Source: Frankia sp. RB7
Lineage (GTDB): Bacteria > Pseudomonadota > Alphaproteobacteria > Rhizobiales > Xanthobacteraceae
Direction: 5' to 3'
DNA length: 64,000 bases
Assembly: GCA_030403585.1 (NCBI GenBank)
Contig: JAUEPE010000026.1
Location: 23,458 to 87,457 of the forward strand
Each line of letters begins with the position of its first letter. Position 1 is the first letter of the stretch. The position numbers and the translations under genes are program-made. The notes beneath the pieces were generated by a model. It made no database searches, had not been told where the DNA came from, and saw only the letters and a program-made list of their open reading frames with translations. Of this stretch, positions 1 through 7,689 are shown piece after piece.

Positions 1-381
1 GGCGTCCGTCACCGGCTCGAGCCAGGTCGAGAACACGCCGTCGAGCGCTTCCTGCATGGCGATGTGGCACATGCTGTTACCCGGCGAGGCGCCGTGCCAG
101 TGCAGTTCGCCCGGCGGGATCCAGACGGTGTCACCGGGACGGATTTCCTTGACCGCGCCGCCCTTGGTCTGGACGCGGCCGACGCCTGAAATCACGTAGA
201 GGGTCTGTCCGAGCGGATGGTGGTGCCAGTTGGTGCGGGCGCCCGGCTCGAACGACACGCGCGAGACGTTAAGCCGCGCCGGCGCGGGCGCCATGTTGAT
301 GGGATCCTGCAGCACGGTGCCGGTGAAGTTTTCCTTGGGCGCGCGACGGGTCGGCCGCGTGCCTGCGAGCGTGATGTCCAT
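1..381 (-). CDS. Cupin-domain protein, manganese-cupin (R)-mandelonitrile-lyase-like type (C-terminus beyond window)
   Basis: The reading frame starts at the ATG complementary to 379-381 and stays open to base 1, so 127 residues are visible and the C-terminus is missing. Two cupin metal-binding motifs are present: WHHHPLGQTLYVISG (about residues 48-62) and GDTVWIPPGELHWHG (about 82-96). In the first, Gln sits where most cupins have Glu. From family knowledge, a His-x-His, Gln, His set coordinates manganese in bacterial cupin hydroxynitrile lyases and in many uncharacterised relatives. The substrate cannot be read from the sequence. The gene lies 18 bp upstream of the RraA-like aldolase gene on the same strand's downstream order, suggesting a small catabolic unit that continues to the left. 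Confidence 0.8.
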   Translation of the reverse strand, partial: MDITLAGTRPTRRAPKENFTGTVLQDPINMAPAPARLNVSRVSFEPGARTNWHHHPLGQTLYVISGVGRVQTKGGAVKEIRPGDTVWIPPGELHWHGASPGNSMCHIAMQEALDGVFSTWLEPVTDA

Positions 382-399
382 GGGGGTCCTCGTTTCCTG

Positions 400-1098
400 T
401 TACTTCTTGCTGGCGGCGTAGCGCGCCTTGGTTTCGGCGTTCATGGGATAGAGGCCCGGCAGCGCCGCGCCGTTGTTTACCTCGTTGACGATCCAGGCTT
501 CCATCCGCTCCTGCTCGACGCCCTCGTTGAGCACGTGCTCGAGCATCGCCTGCGGGATCAGCACGCAGCCGTCCTGGTCGGCGACCACGATGTCGTTCGG
601 GAACACCGCCACGCCGCCGCAGCCGATCGGCTCGCCCCAGCCGACGAAGGTCAGGCCCGCGACGGAAGGCGGCGCGGCATAGCCGTCGCACCAGACCGGC
701 AGGTTGGTGCCGAGCGTGCCCTCGACGTCACGCACCACGCCGTCGGTGACGAGCGCGGTGACGCCGCGCTTCATCATGCGCGCGCACAGGATGTCACCAA
801 AGATGCCGGCGTCGGTAATGCCCATGGCGTCAACTACCGCGATGCAGCCTTCCGGCATCGCCTCGATCGCGGTGCGGGTCGAGATCGGCGACGACCAGGA
901 TTCCGGCGTCGCCAGATCCTCGCGCGCCGGCACGAAGCGCAGCGTGAAGGCCGGGCCCACCAGGCGCGGCAGGCCCGGGCGCAGTGGACGCGCGCCGCGC
1001 ATCCACACATTGCGCAGGCCCTTCTTCAGCAGGACCGTGGTGATGGTGGCAGTGGTGATGCCGGCGAGGGTCTTGCGGGCTTCGGGGGACAGCGACAT
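400..1098 (-). CDS. RraA-like / HMG-aldolase family protein
   Basis: The chosen start is the ATG at 1098 (MSLSPEARK); a longer frame begins at 1185 but its extra residues look non-coding. The 232-residue product carries the family core: GITDAGIFGDILCARM, then VTDGVVRDVEG with the Asp/Arg-Asp signature, then NDIVVADQDGCVLIP. Members are either RNase E regulators (RraA) or divalent-metal class II aldolases acting on 4-hydroxy-4-methyl-2-oxoglutarate or 4-carboxy-4-hydroxy-2-oxoadipate. The conserved Arg-Asp pair and the catabolic neighbours favour an aldolase or decarboxylase role rather than RNA turnover; this is inference. It sits upstream of the cupin gene on the minus strand with an 18-bp gap, so the two are probably co-transcribed. 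Confidence 0.82.
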   Translation of the reverse strand: MSLSPEARKTLAGITTATITTVLLKKGLRNVWMRGARPLRPGLPRLVGPAFTLRFVPAREDLATPESWSSPISTRTAIEAMPEGCIAVVDAMGITDAGIFGDILCARMMKRGVTALVTDGVVRDVEGTLGTNLPVWCDGYAAPPSVAGLTFVGWGEPIGCGGVAVFPNDIVVADQDGCVLIPQAMLEHVLNEGVEQERMEAWIVNEVNNGAALPGLYPMNAETKARYAASKK

Positions 1099-1357
1099 GG
1101 AAACAGACGAGCTCCGGATGGGCGGGAAAGAACGCGCGCATCTTGCGAGCCGGGAGCTTGCCGTCAAGGCCCAAAGCACTGACAAGAACGCGGCCCAGCC
1201 GAGCTGTTATGCGACGCGATAACAAGGCTTTATCGGCACCCCCTGCATTAATTTATTGGACTTGCGGGCGCATTTACGCGAAGCAGGGCAACGCGGAACT
1301 CAAGGACGAGCCCGCGCTTCTCCAGAAGCCCGATTTCGACAGCCCTTTGACAGCTCA

Positions 1358-2089
1358 ATGGCCGCGACGCTTTCCCCGCCCCGCCTTCTGCCCAGTGGCG
1401 ACAGCGCCGTCACGGTCGAGTTCAGCCGCACCATCGACGACGCTGCCAACGAACGCGTGCTCGCGCTCGACAAGGCGCTTGCGGCCGCGCCGATCGAGGG
1501 CATCTCCGAGACCATCCCGACCTACCGCTCGCTGCTTGTGCATTACGATCCCGGCAGGATCGGGTTTGACGCGCTCTGCGAAAAGCTGCTCCCGATCGCC
1601 TGCCAGAAGCTGCCGCCGTCGACCAAGGCGCGACGCTGGCGCATTCCCGTCGCCTATGGCGGCGAGCACGGCATCGACCTCGAGGATGTCGCCAAAGCGC
1701 TGAACACCACGCCCGACGACATCGTCGCCCGTCACGCCAGCGGCGACTACCGCGTCGCCATGATCGGCTTCACACCGGGCTGGTCCTATCTGAGCGGCCT
1801 CGACAAATCGCTGCACATGTCGCGACGGCAGAACCCGCGGTTGTTCACGCCCGCCGGCACGATCTCGATCGGCGGCATCCAGGCCGGTATCCAGTGCCTG
1901 GCCGCGCCGAGCGGCTGGCACCTGCTTGGCCGCACCCCGGTGCGAACCTATCAGCTGCACCGGAATCCGACTTTCCTCACTGAACCCGGTGATCGCGTGA
2001 CGTTTTTTGCCATCGACCACAAGACCTTCGAGGAGCAGGAGCGCGCTGCGGAAGCCGGCGAGATCATCGCCGAGCAGGTGATCACATGA
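1358..2089 (+). CDS. pxpB: 5-oxoprolinase subunit B
   Basis: PxpB (KipI / allophanate hydrolase subunit 1 fold) works with PxpC and PxpA to open 5-oxoproline to L-glutamate with ATP hydrolysis in the cytoplasm. The family core is clear: LPSGDSAVTVEF near the N-terminus and GFTPGWSYLSGLD plus PAGTISIGGIQAG in the second half. The ATG at 1358 gives 243 residues, the normal length; an upstream start at 1256 would add non-homologous residues. It overlaps pxpC by four bases (ATGA), and pxpA follows, so this is the standard pxpBCA operon. In older annotations the same proteins are called allophanate hydrolase subunits or KipI. Confidence 0.93.
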   Translation: MAATLSPPRLLPSGDSAVTVEFSRTIDDAANERVLALDKALAAAPIEGISETIPTYRSLLVHYDPGRIGFDALCEKLLPIACQKLPPSTKARRWRIPVAYGGEHGIDLEDVAKALNTTPDDIVARHASGDYRVAMIGFTPGWSYLSGLDKSLHMSRRQNPRLFTPAGTISIGGIQAGIQCLAAPSGWHLLGRTPVRTYQLHRNPTFLTEPGDRVTFFAIDHKTFEEQERAAEAGEIIAEQVIT

Positions 2090-3123
2090 GCCGCCTCGTA
2101 GTCGCCAACATCGGGCCAGCAAGCTCCGTCCAGGACGGCGGACGCTACGGCGCGCAGCGCTACGGCCTGACGGTCAGCGGCGCGATGGACCGGCTGGCGC
2201 TGGCGGCGGCGAACACGCTGGTTGGCAACGAACCGTTCGCAGCCGTGGTCGAGATCGGCCCGTTCGGTGCCACGTTCACCGCCAAGGACGGCGCCGTGCG
2301 CGTCGCCATCGCAGGCGCGCCGCGCAACGCCGACATCGCCGGGCGGCCTGTGGCCATGGACACGTCCGTCACGCTGAAGGACGGCGAGACGCTGACGCTG
2401 GGGTTCGCCCGTGGCGGCGCGTTCACTTATCTCGCCATCGAAGGCGCCATCAAGGGCGAGCTGGTGTTCGGCAGCCTCGCGGTGAATGCCCGCGCCGGTC
2501 TCGGCAGCCCCTACCCGCGCCCGCTTCAGGCCGGCGACGAGTTCGCGGTCGACCCCGCAAGCGGCGCGCCTGAACTTCGCATTGAGCTGCCGAAGCCTGT
2601 GAGCGGCCCGATCCGCGTCGTGCTGGGCCCGCAGGACGACGAGTTCGACGACGCAAACAAGGCGCTGTTCCTCGACAGCGAGTGGAAGATCTCGGCGACC
2701 TCCGACCGCATGGGCTACCGGCTCGAAGGCCCCGCGATCAAGCATCTGCACGGCCACAACATCGTCTCCGACGGCACGGTCAACGGCAGCATCCAGGTGC
2801 CCGGCAACGGCGCGCCGATCGCGCTGATGATGGATCGTGGCACCTCCGGCGGCTATCCCAAGATCGCAACTGTGATCACGGCCGATGTCGGCCGTCTCGC
2901 CCAGACCACGGCTGGCACGGCGTTCCGCTTCAAGGCCGTCGCCATGGCCGAGGCGCAGGACGAGGCGCGCAAGTTTCAACAGCTGATCCGCACCCTGCCC
3001 GATCGCCTGCGCTCCTCCGACACGGTCGAGCTCAACATCGAGGCGCTCAGCGATGCCAATGTCGCGGGGTATGCGGTCAGCGCGATGGATGCCGGGACCT
3101 GGCAGGTGACGGCCGAGCCGTAA
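2086..3123 (+). CDS. pxpC: 5-oxoprolinase subunit C (biotin-dependent carboxyltransferase-like)
   Basis: A 345-residue protein of the KipA / allophanate hydrolase subunit 2 family. The diagnostic N-terminal block SSVQDGGRYGAQRYGLTVSG is followed by AMDRLALAAANTLVGN; the C-terminal half has IQVPGNGAPIALMMDRGTSG and the GGYPKIATV segment typical of PxpC. It forms the PxpB-PxpC part of the ATP-dependent 5-oxoprolinase. Its start overlaps the pxpB stop (translational coupling) and pxpA begins 28 bases after its stop. No frameshift or missing block is seen. Confidence 0.93.
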   Translation: MSRLVVANIGPASSVQDGGRYGAQRYGLTVSGAMDRLALAAANTLVGNEPFAAVVEIGPFGATFTAKDGAVRVAIAGAPRNADIAGRPVAMDTSVTLKDGETLTLGFARGGAFTYLAIEGAIKGELVFGSLAVNARAGLGSPYPRPLQAGDEFAVDPASGAPELRIELPKPVSGPIRVVLGPQDDEFDDANKALFLDSEWKISATSDRMGYRLEGPAIKHLHGHNIVSDGTVNGSIQVPGNGAPIALMMDRGTSGGYPKIATVITADVGRLAQTTAGTAFRFKAVAMAEAQDEARKFQQLIRTLPDRLRSSDTVELNIEALSDANVAGYAVSAMDAGTWQVTAEP

Positions 3124-3151
3124 ACGACAAGACCAAAGGCGGAGAGCAACC

Positions 3152-3919
3152 ATGAAGACGATCGATCTCAATTGCGACCTCGGCGAAGGTTTTGGCGCGT
3201 GGGAGATGGGCAACGACGCCGCGATGATCGAGCTGGCGAGCTCGGTCAACGTCGCCTGCGGCTTCCATGCCGGCGACCCTGACATCATGCGGCGGACGGT
3301 GGAGCTGGCAAAGGCGCGCGGCGTCTCGATCGGCGCGCATCCCGGCTATCGCGACCTGCACGGTTTTGGCCGGCACCCGATCGCGGGCCTGAAGTCATCC
3401 GAGATCGAGAACCTCGTCGCCTACCAGATCGGCGCGCTGCAGGCGATCGCCACCGCGGCCGGCCACAAGGTGACGCATGTGAAAGCGCATGGAGCACTCT
3501 CCAACGTCGCCTGCGAGGACGACATGACGGCGAAGGCCATCGCAGCCGGCATCAAGGCAGTCGACCCCAGCCTGATCTTCGTGGTGCTCGCCAACTCGAA
3601 GCTGGTGAAGGCCGGCGAAGAGGCCAATTTGCCGATGGTGCACGAGGTGTTCGCCGACCGCGCCTACGAGGACGACGGCAATCTGGTTTCGCGCAAGAAG
3701 CCGGGCGCGGTGCTGCACGATGCCAAGGCGATCGCCGACCGCGTGGTGCGCATGATGCAGGACGGCGCAGTGGTGTCGGTGACAGGCAAGGTCATCAAGA
3801 TGCGCACGGACACGGTGTGCATCCATGGCGATACGCACGGCGCAGTCGAGATCGCACGCACTTTGCGTCAGTCCCTGAAGGATGCGGGGATCGAGGTCGC
3901 GCCGTTCAAGCGCGGGTGA
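3152..3919 (+). CDS. pxpA: 5-oxoprolinase subunit A (LamB/YcsF family)
   Basis: 255 residues, the usual family length. The N-terminus IDLNCDLGEGFGAWEMGND and the following VNVACGFHAGDPDIM block are the LamB/YcsF signature; GAHPGYRDLHGFGR and THVKAHGALSN follow as expected, and the CIHGDTHGAVEIA block lies near the C-terminus. PxpA supplies the 5-oxoproline-binding and hydrolytic part of the PxpABC complex. A GGAGAG ribosome-binding sequence lies just before the ATG. Last gene of the operon; the gene on the other strand beyond it is convergent, with an inverted repeat between them. Confidence 0.94.
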   Translation: MKTIDLNCDLGEGFGAWEMGNDAAMIELASSVNVACGFHAGDPDIMRRTVELAKARGVSIGAHPGYRDLHGFGRHPIAGLKSSEIENLVAYQIGALQAIATAAGHKVTHVKAHGALSNVACEDDMTAKAIAAGIKAVDPSLIFVVLANSKLVKAGEEANLPMVHEVFADRAYEDDGNLVSRKKPGAVLHDAKAIADRVVRMMQDGAVVSVTGKVIKMRTDTVCIHGDTHGAVEIARTLRQSLKDAGIEVAPFKRG

Positions 3920-3931
3920 GACAAACACGGC

Positions 3932-3966
3932 GCCGTAGGGTGGGCAAAGCGAAGCGTGCCCACCAC
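3932..3966. repeat. Intergenic palindrome between convergent genes (REP-like, possible bidirectional terminator)
   Basis: The arms GGTGGGCA (3939-3946) and TGCCCACC (3957-3964) are perfect inverted repeats with a 10-base loop. The sequence sits exactly between the stops of pxpA and the convergent reductase gene. A related stem with the same arms occurs at 29747-29779, so this is a dispersed repeat. There is no T-run, so a terminator role is only a possibility. Confidence 0.6.
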
Positions 3967-3972
3967 TGAGGC

Positions 3973-5580
3973 TTAGTAGACGTCAGCCTGGAAGCGGCCC
4001 GTCTTCTTGAGCTCGGCGACGAAACTGACGGCCTCATCGGTCGAGCGCGCACCGAACTGGGCGACGATGTCGACCAGCGCGCGCTCGACGTCCTTGGCCA
4101 TGCGCTTGGCATCGCCGCAGATGTAGAGATGCGCGCCTTCGGCGAGCCACGTCCACAATTCACGGCCGACCTCGCGCATGCGATCCTGCACGTAGAACTT
4201 CTTGTCTCCGTCGCGCGACCAGGCCAGCGACAACCGCGTCAACTGGCCCGAGGTCTTCATCGCGTTGAGCTCGTCCTGGTAGAAGAAATCGCAGTCGCTG
4301 CGCTGGTGGCCGAAGAACAGCCAGTTCTTGCCCGGCGCGCCGGTCGCCTTGCGGTCGAGCAGGAAGGCGCGGAACGGCGCGATGCCGGTGCCGGGGCCGA
4401 TCATGATCACAGGCGTCTTCGGGTCCTCCGGCAGGCCGAAGCCGTGGGCCTTCTGCACATAGACCTTGAGCTTCTCGCCCTCGGCGATGCGCTCGCCGAG
4501 GAAGGTCGAGGCGACGCCGATGCGCTTGCGCTTGCCGATGACGTAACGCACGGAATCGACCGTCAGCGACAGCTTTCCGGGCGTCGCATTGTGCGACGAC
4601 GAGATCGAGTAGAGCCGCGGCTGCAGCGGCTCCAGCGCCTCGACGAAGGCTTCGGGATGCGGCCGCGTGCCTGAAAACTTCTGCAGCGCCGCCATCACGT
4701 CGAGCGTGGCGGCATCGCCATCGGGATCCTCGCCCTGCGCCAGCGCCCGCGCCTTCTCGCGCTGCGCGCCGCCGGTGATGAAGGAGATCAGTTCGAACAG
4801 CGTATCGGGCGCCGGCGACAGCGAGACGTCGTCGATCAGCACTTCCCGCAACGTCTTGCCGTTGACCTTGGTGGTGTGGGAGGCGCCGAGCAGCGCGATG
4901 ATCTGGTCGACCAGGCCGAGCTCGTTGCGCGCGAACACGCCGAAGCTATCGCCGACGACATAGTCGAGCTTGCTGGCGGAGAGATCGAACTCGACGTGAT
5001 AGGTCTCCTTCTCGGAGGCGCCCTTGTTGAGCAGGCGCCGCGACAGGAAGGTCGCCGCAACCGGATTGTCGCGCGAACGGCCGGGCTCGGCGATCGTCAC
5101 GGTGACGGCTGGCGCGGCCACCGCATCCGACTTGTCGGCCGCTTTGGCCGCCGGCGCCTTGTCGAGTTCTTCGTGCAGTGCCTTCAGCATCCGCGCGGTT
5201 TCCTTGCCGCCGGGAACGCAAAGGTTAAGCCGCGCTTCACTGCGGGTCGCAATCGCCTCCGAATAATCGTTGCAATTGTAGCCGCACTGGCCGCAATCCT
5301 GCTGCGCCATCGCCGCCATCATCTTGCGACGTACGGGCCGGCCTTCGGCGAGCTTCATCCGGTCGGCGATCGGCATGGTCTGGTCGTGCCACGGCGCTTC
5401 GCCGTCGTCGCCGTCACCAGCTTGCATGATGGCGGCGCCTTGCTCCGACGACAGAGGCGCCGCAGCGTCGGGCGACAGCAATCCGGCAAAGAAGCCGTTC
5501 AGCCAGGAGCGCTGCGCGTCGGAGAACGGTGCGCTCGCGGGAATGATGTCGAGTTTCGGCGGGGGCGTGATCTGGTTCAT
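3973..5580 (-). CDS. FAD/NAD(P)H reductase with N-terminal 4Fe-4S domain, sulfite-reductase-flavoprotein-like, probable electron donor to NirA
   Basis: 535 residues. The C-terminal 350 residues match the CysJ/ferredoxin-reductase type: RLYSISSSHN binds FAD, IGPGTGIAPFRAFL and YICGDAKRMAKDV bind NAD(P)H. Unlike CysJ there is no flavodoxin (FMN) domain. In its place residues about 95-130 carry DCGQCGYNCNDYSEAIA followed by LNLCVPGG, a CxxCxxxC...C cluster of the RnfB-type Fe-S domain (PF04060). The start overlaps the nirA stop by four bases. The likely electron path is NAD(P)H to FAD to 4Fe-4S to the siroheme enzyme; this is inference from architecture and context. Common automatic names are 'sulfite reductase subunit alpha' or 'nitrate reductase flavoprotein'. 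Confidence 0.85.
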   Translation of the reverse strand: MNQITPPPKLDIIPASAPFSDAQRSWLNGFFAGLLSPDAAAPLSSEQGAAIMQAGDGDDGEAPWHDQTMPIADRMKLAEGRPVRRKMMAAMAQQDCGQCGYNCNDYSEAIATRSEARLNLCVPGGKETARMLKALHEELDKAPAAKAADKSDAVAAPAVTVTIAEPGRSRDNPVAATFLSRRLLNKGASEKETYHVEFDLSASKLDYVVGDSFGVFARNELGLVDQIIALLGASHTTKVNGKTLREVLIDDVSLSPAPDTLFELISFITGGAQREKARALAQGEDPDGDAATLDVMAALQKFSGTRPHPEAFVEALEPLQPRLYSISSSHNATPGKLSLTVDSVRYVIGKRKRIGVASTFLGERIAEGEKLKVYVQKAHGFGLPEDPKTPVIMIGPGTGIAPFRAFLLDRKATGAPGKNWLFFGHQRSDCDFFYQDELNAMKTSGQLTRLSLAWSRDGDKKFYVQDRMREVGRELWTWLAEGAHLYICGDAKRMAKDVERALVDIVAQFGARSTDEAVSFVAELKKTGRFQADVY

Positions 5581-7355
5581 GCGGACACCTGTGCATCGGC
5601 AAGCTTGCGCAGCGTCTCGCCGTCATGGCGGCGCGCAAAGGACAGGAAGGTTTCGTCCGGAGACGAGCGGTGGGCGATATAGGCCTTGAGCAGTCCTTCG
5701 ACCGTCTTCGGCGCGTCCTCGGCCTTGAGGTCGTGATAGACCTCCTGCCCGACGTCAGCGTCCGGACCAAACCCGCCGCCGGTGAAGAGGTGATAGCCCT
5801 CCACCGTGTCGTCCTCATTCACCGGCACCCGCGCCCCGATCAGTCCGATGTCGCTGATGTAATGCTGCGCGCAGGAATGGTGACAGCCGGTGACGTGGAC
5901 GTTGACCGGGGTGTCCATCGCGACACGCGGCTCGCACCAGTCGCCGATCTCGGCGGCGTGGCGCTTGGTATTCGAGGCGGCGAAACGGCAGCCGGCATTG
6001 CCGGTGCAGGCGATCAGGCCGGCGCGGATATGGGAGGCCTCGACCGCGAGACCGATCTGCTTGATCGCTGCAATGGCAAGCTCGACATTCTCGTCGCGCA
6101 CGCCCGGGATCAACAGGTTCTGCCAGACGGTCAGGCGAATGTCGCCGTCGCCGAGATCTTGCGCGACCTTGGCGAGGCCCCGCATCTGATCGCAGGTGAT
6201 CTTGCCGAGCGGCAGCGACACGCCGATCCAGTTCAGGCCGTCCTGCTTCTGCCTGTGCACGCCGATATGCGCCATGCGGTCCGACGCCGGCCGTGGCGAA
6301 AACGCATCTTCCGGCACGCGCACGAACGGCGTCTTCAACCGTTCCTCGACGAGCCTGAGGAAGCCGTCATGGCCCATGGCGTCGAGCACGTATTTCAGCC
6401 GCGCTTTGTTGCGGTTGGTGCGGTCGCCATGCTCGATGAACACACGCACGATGGCGTCCGCAACGGCCGTGGCCTGTTCCGGCTTGACGATGATGCCGGA
6501 ATATTTTGCGAAATCCCTGTGTCCGGTGATGCCGCCGAGGCCCAGGCGAAACCAGATTCCGGGCTCGACGCCAAACCCATCCTTGATTTCGAACGCCGTG
6601 AAGGCGATGTCGTTGGTCTCCTCCAGCACGGCGATCCTGCCCGCGCCGTCGAAGGCGACGTTGAACTTGCGCGGCAATCCGTACAGCGAGCGATCATTCA
6701 GGATGTGATAGTGCCATTCGCGCGCATAGGGCCGCGTATCGATCAGCTCTTGCGGATCGATGCCCGCCGTCGGCGTTCCCGTCACGTTGCGGATGTTGTC
6801 GGCACCGGAGCCGCGCGAACACAGGCCGAGATCCTGGATGCCCTCGATCAGCTTTATGGCATGCTTCGGCGGGATCTCGCGAAGCTGGAGATTGGCGCGC
6901 GTGGTGACGTGGCTGAACGGCCCGCAGAGATCATCGGCCAGATCGGCGAGGCCCGAGAGCTGCCAGTGCTTCATGATGCCGTTCGGAATCCGCAGGCGGC
7001 ACATGTAGGAATCCTGCGTCGGCGCGACGTAGAAAATCCCGTAATAGCGCCAGCGGAAATTGTCCGCGGGGCTGGGCGGCGCGTTGTCGAGCGCCTGCTG
7101 GCGCAGCCGCGGATAGGCATCGAAGGGATGCTCGTCGCGCTTGAATTTCTCCTGGTCGGCGAGCTTCTTGCCCGCGGCGATGACCTTGTCCTGCGCCTTG
7201 ATGTGCACGGCGTCGGGGCCGGTCGGTTCGGCGTTGGCCTTGCCGCCGCCGCCCAAGCCGCGACCAACCTTGCTGATTTGCAGCCCGGTCGTGAAGCCTT
7301 CGAGATAGCGTTTCTGGTCGTCGGTGAAGTCGACTGCGATCGTGTCGATTTTCAT
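5577..7355 (-). CDS. nirA: Assimilatory nitrite reductase, siroheme/4Fe-4S type
   Basis: About 592 residues from the ATG at 7355 (MKIDTIAVDF); an in-frame start at 7436 exists but adds low-complexity residues. The nitrite/sulfite reductase ferredoxin-like half-domains and both cluster motifs are present: CTGNAGCRFAASNTKRH (C-x5-C) and HVTGCHHSCAQHYISDIG (C-x3-C), the four cysteines that hold the 4Fe-4S cluster bridged to siroheme. It reduces nitrite to ammonium in the cytoplasm. Sulfite reductase is the main alternative; the adjacent nasS-nasT regulators decide for nitrite. In Bradyrhizobium diazoefficiens the assimilatory nirA lies beside nasST and away from the other nas genes, as here. A long hairpin-containing leader precedes it. 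Confidence 0.9.
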   Translation of the reverse strand: MKIDTIAVDFTDDQKRYLEGFTTGLQISKVGRGLGGGGKANAEPTGPDAVHIKAQDKVIAAGKKLADQEKFKRDEHPFDAYPRLRQQALDNAPPSPADNFRWRYYGIFYVAPTQDSYMCRLRIPNGIMKHWQLSGLADLADDLCGPFSHVTTRANLQLREIPPKHAIKLIEGIQDLGLCSRGSGADNIRNVTGTPTAGIDPQELIDTRPYAREWHYHILNDRSLYGLPRKFNVAFDGAGRIAVLEETNDIAFTAFEIKDGFGVEPGIWFRLGLGGITGHRDFAKYSGIIVKPEQATAVADAIVRVFIEHGDRTNRNKARLKYVLDAMGHDGFLRLVEERLKTPFVRVPEDAFSPRPASDRMAHIGVHRQKQDGLNWIGVSLPLGKITCDQMRGLAKVAQDLGDGDIRLTVWQNLLIPGVRDENVELAIAAIKQIGLAVEASHIRAGLIACTGNAGCRFAASNTKRHAAEIGDWCEPRVAMDTPVNVHVTGCHHSCAQHYISDIGLIGARVPVNEDDTVEGYHLFTGGGFGPDADVGQEVYHDLKAEDAPKTVEGLLKAYIAHRSSPDETFLSFARRHDGETLRKLADAQVSA

Positions 7356-7689
7356 GGTCGGTAACGAAGCTCCTGCGGCCACCTGGGTGGTATCGACGGA
7401 AATGTGCGCGACCCGCGAGGAACTCGACTGGCTCAAGAGCCGGCTCTGTCCCCAACGGTCCGGTCAGCTTCGTTGCTGCGGGACTTGGCTCAGCAGGCGT
7501 CTGTGACTAGCTGGCCGCACTGCAACATACAAGTTGCGTGCCAGCTTCGATGAAATAGAAACTGTCGTGATTCCAGACGATTAGGAGAGGCCCGTAAGCC
7601 TCCGGTCCCGGAACTTTCACGAAATTCGAGCAGTCGGCTCAAAATTTAGCCGATGACCTCATTCGCCCAAAAACGGTGCAGAGGCCAAA
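7356..7689 (-). promoter_or_regulatory. nirA leader region with two hairpins (candidate NasT antitermination target)
   Basis: The 334 bases between the nasS stop and the nirA start hold no gene. On the minus strand two stems with six-base loops are seen: GAGGC/GCCTC at 7587-7602 (loop TTACGG) and a long stem at 7509-7546 with arms AGCTG-GCAC-GCAAC and its complement around the loop TTGTAT, with a one-base bulge. NasT-type ANTAR proteins bind tandem hexaloop hairpins in nitrate-gene leaders and prevent termination. The loops here do not show the A1/G4 bases reported for the ANTAR motif, and I see no classical terminator with a T-run before nirA. The regulatory role is therefore a proposal based on location. 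Confidence 0.45.

Noticed and set aside
1256..1357. Upstream extension of pxpB (34 residues)
   Set aside because: Family homology begins at MAATLSPPRLLPSGD; the extension is basic and non-conserved, so the ATG at 1358 was used.
5625..7364. 579-residue open frame on the plus strand opposite nirA
   Set aside because: It is a shadow frame typical of GC-rich codon use; its residues show no family motif and the opposite strand carries the complete NirA.
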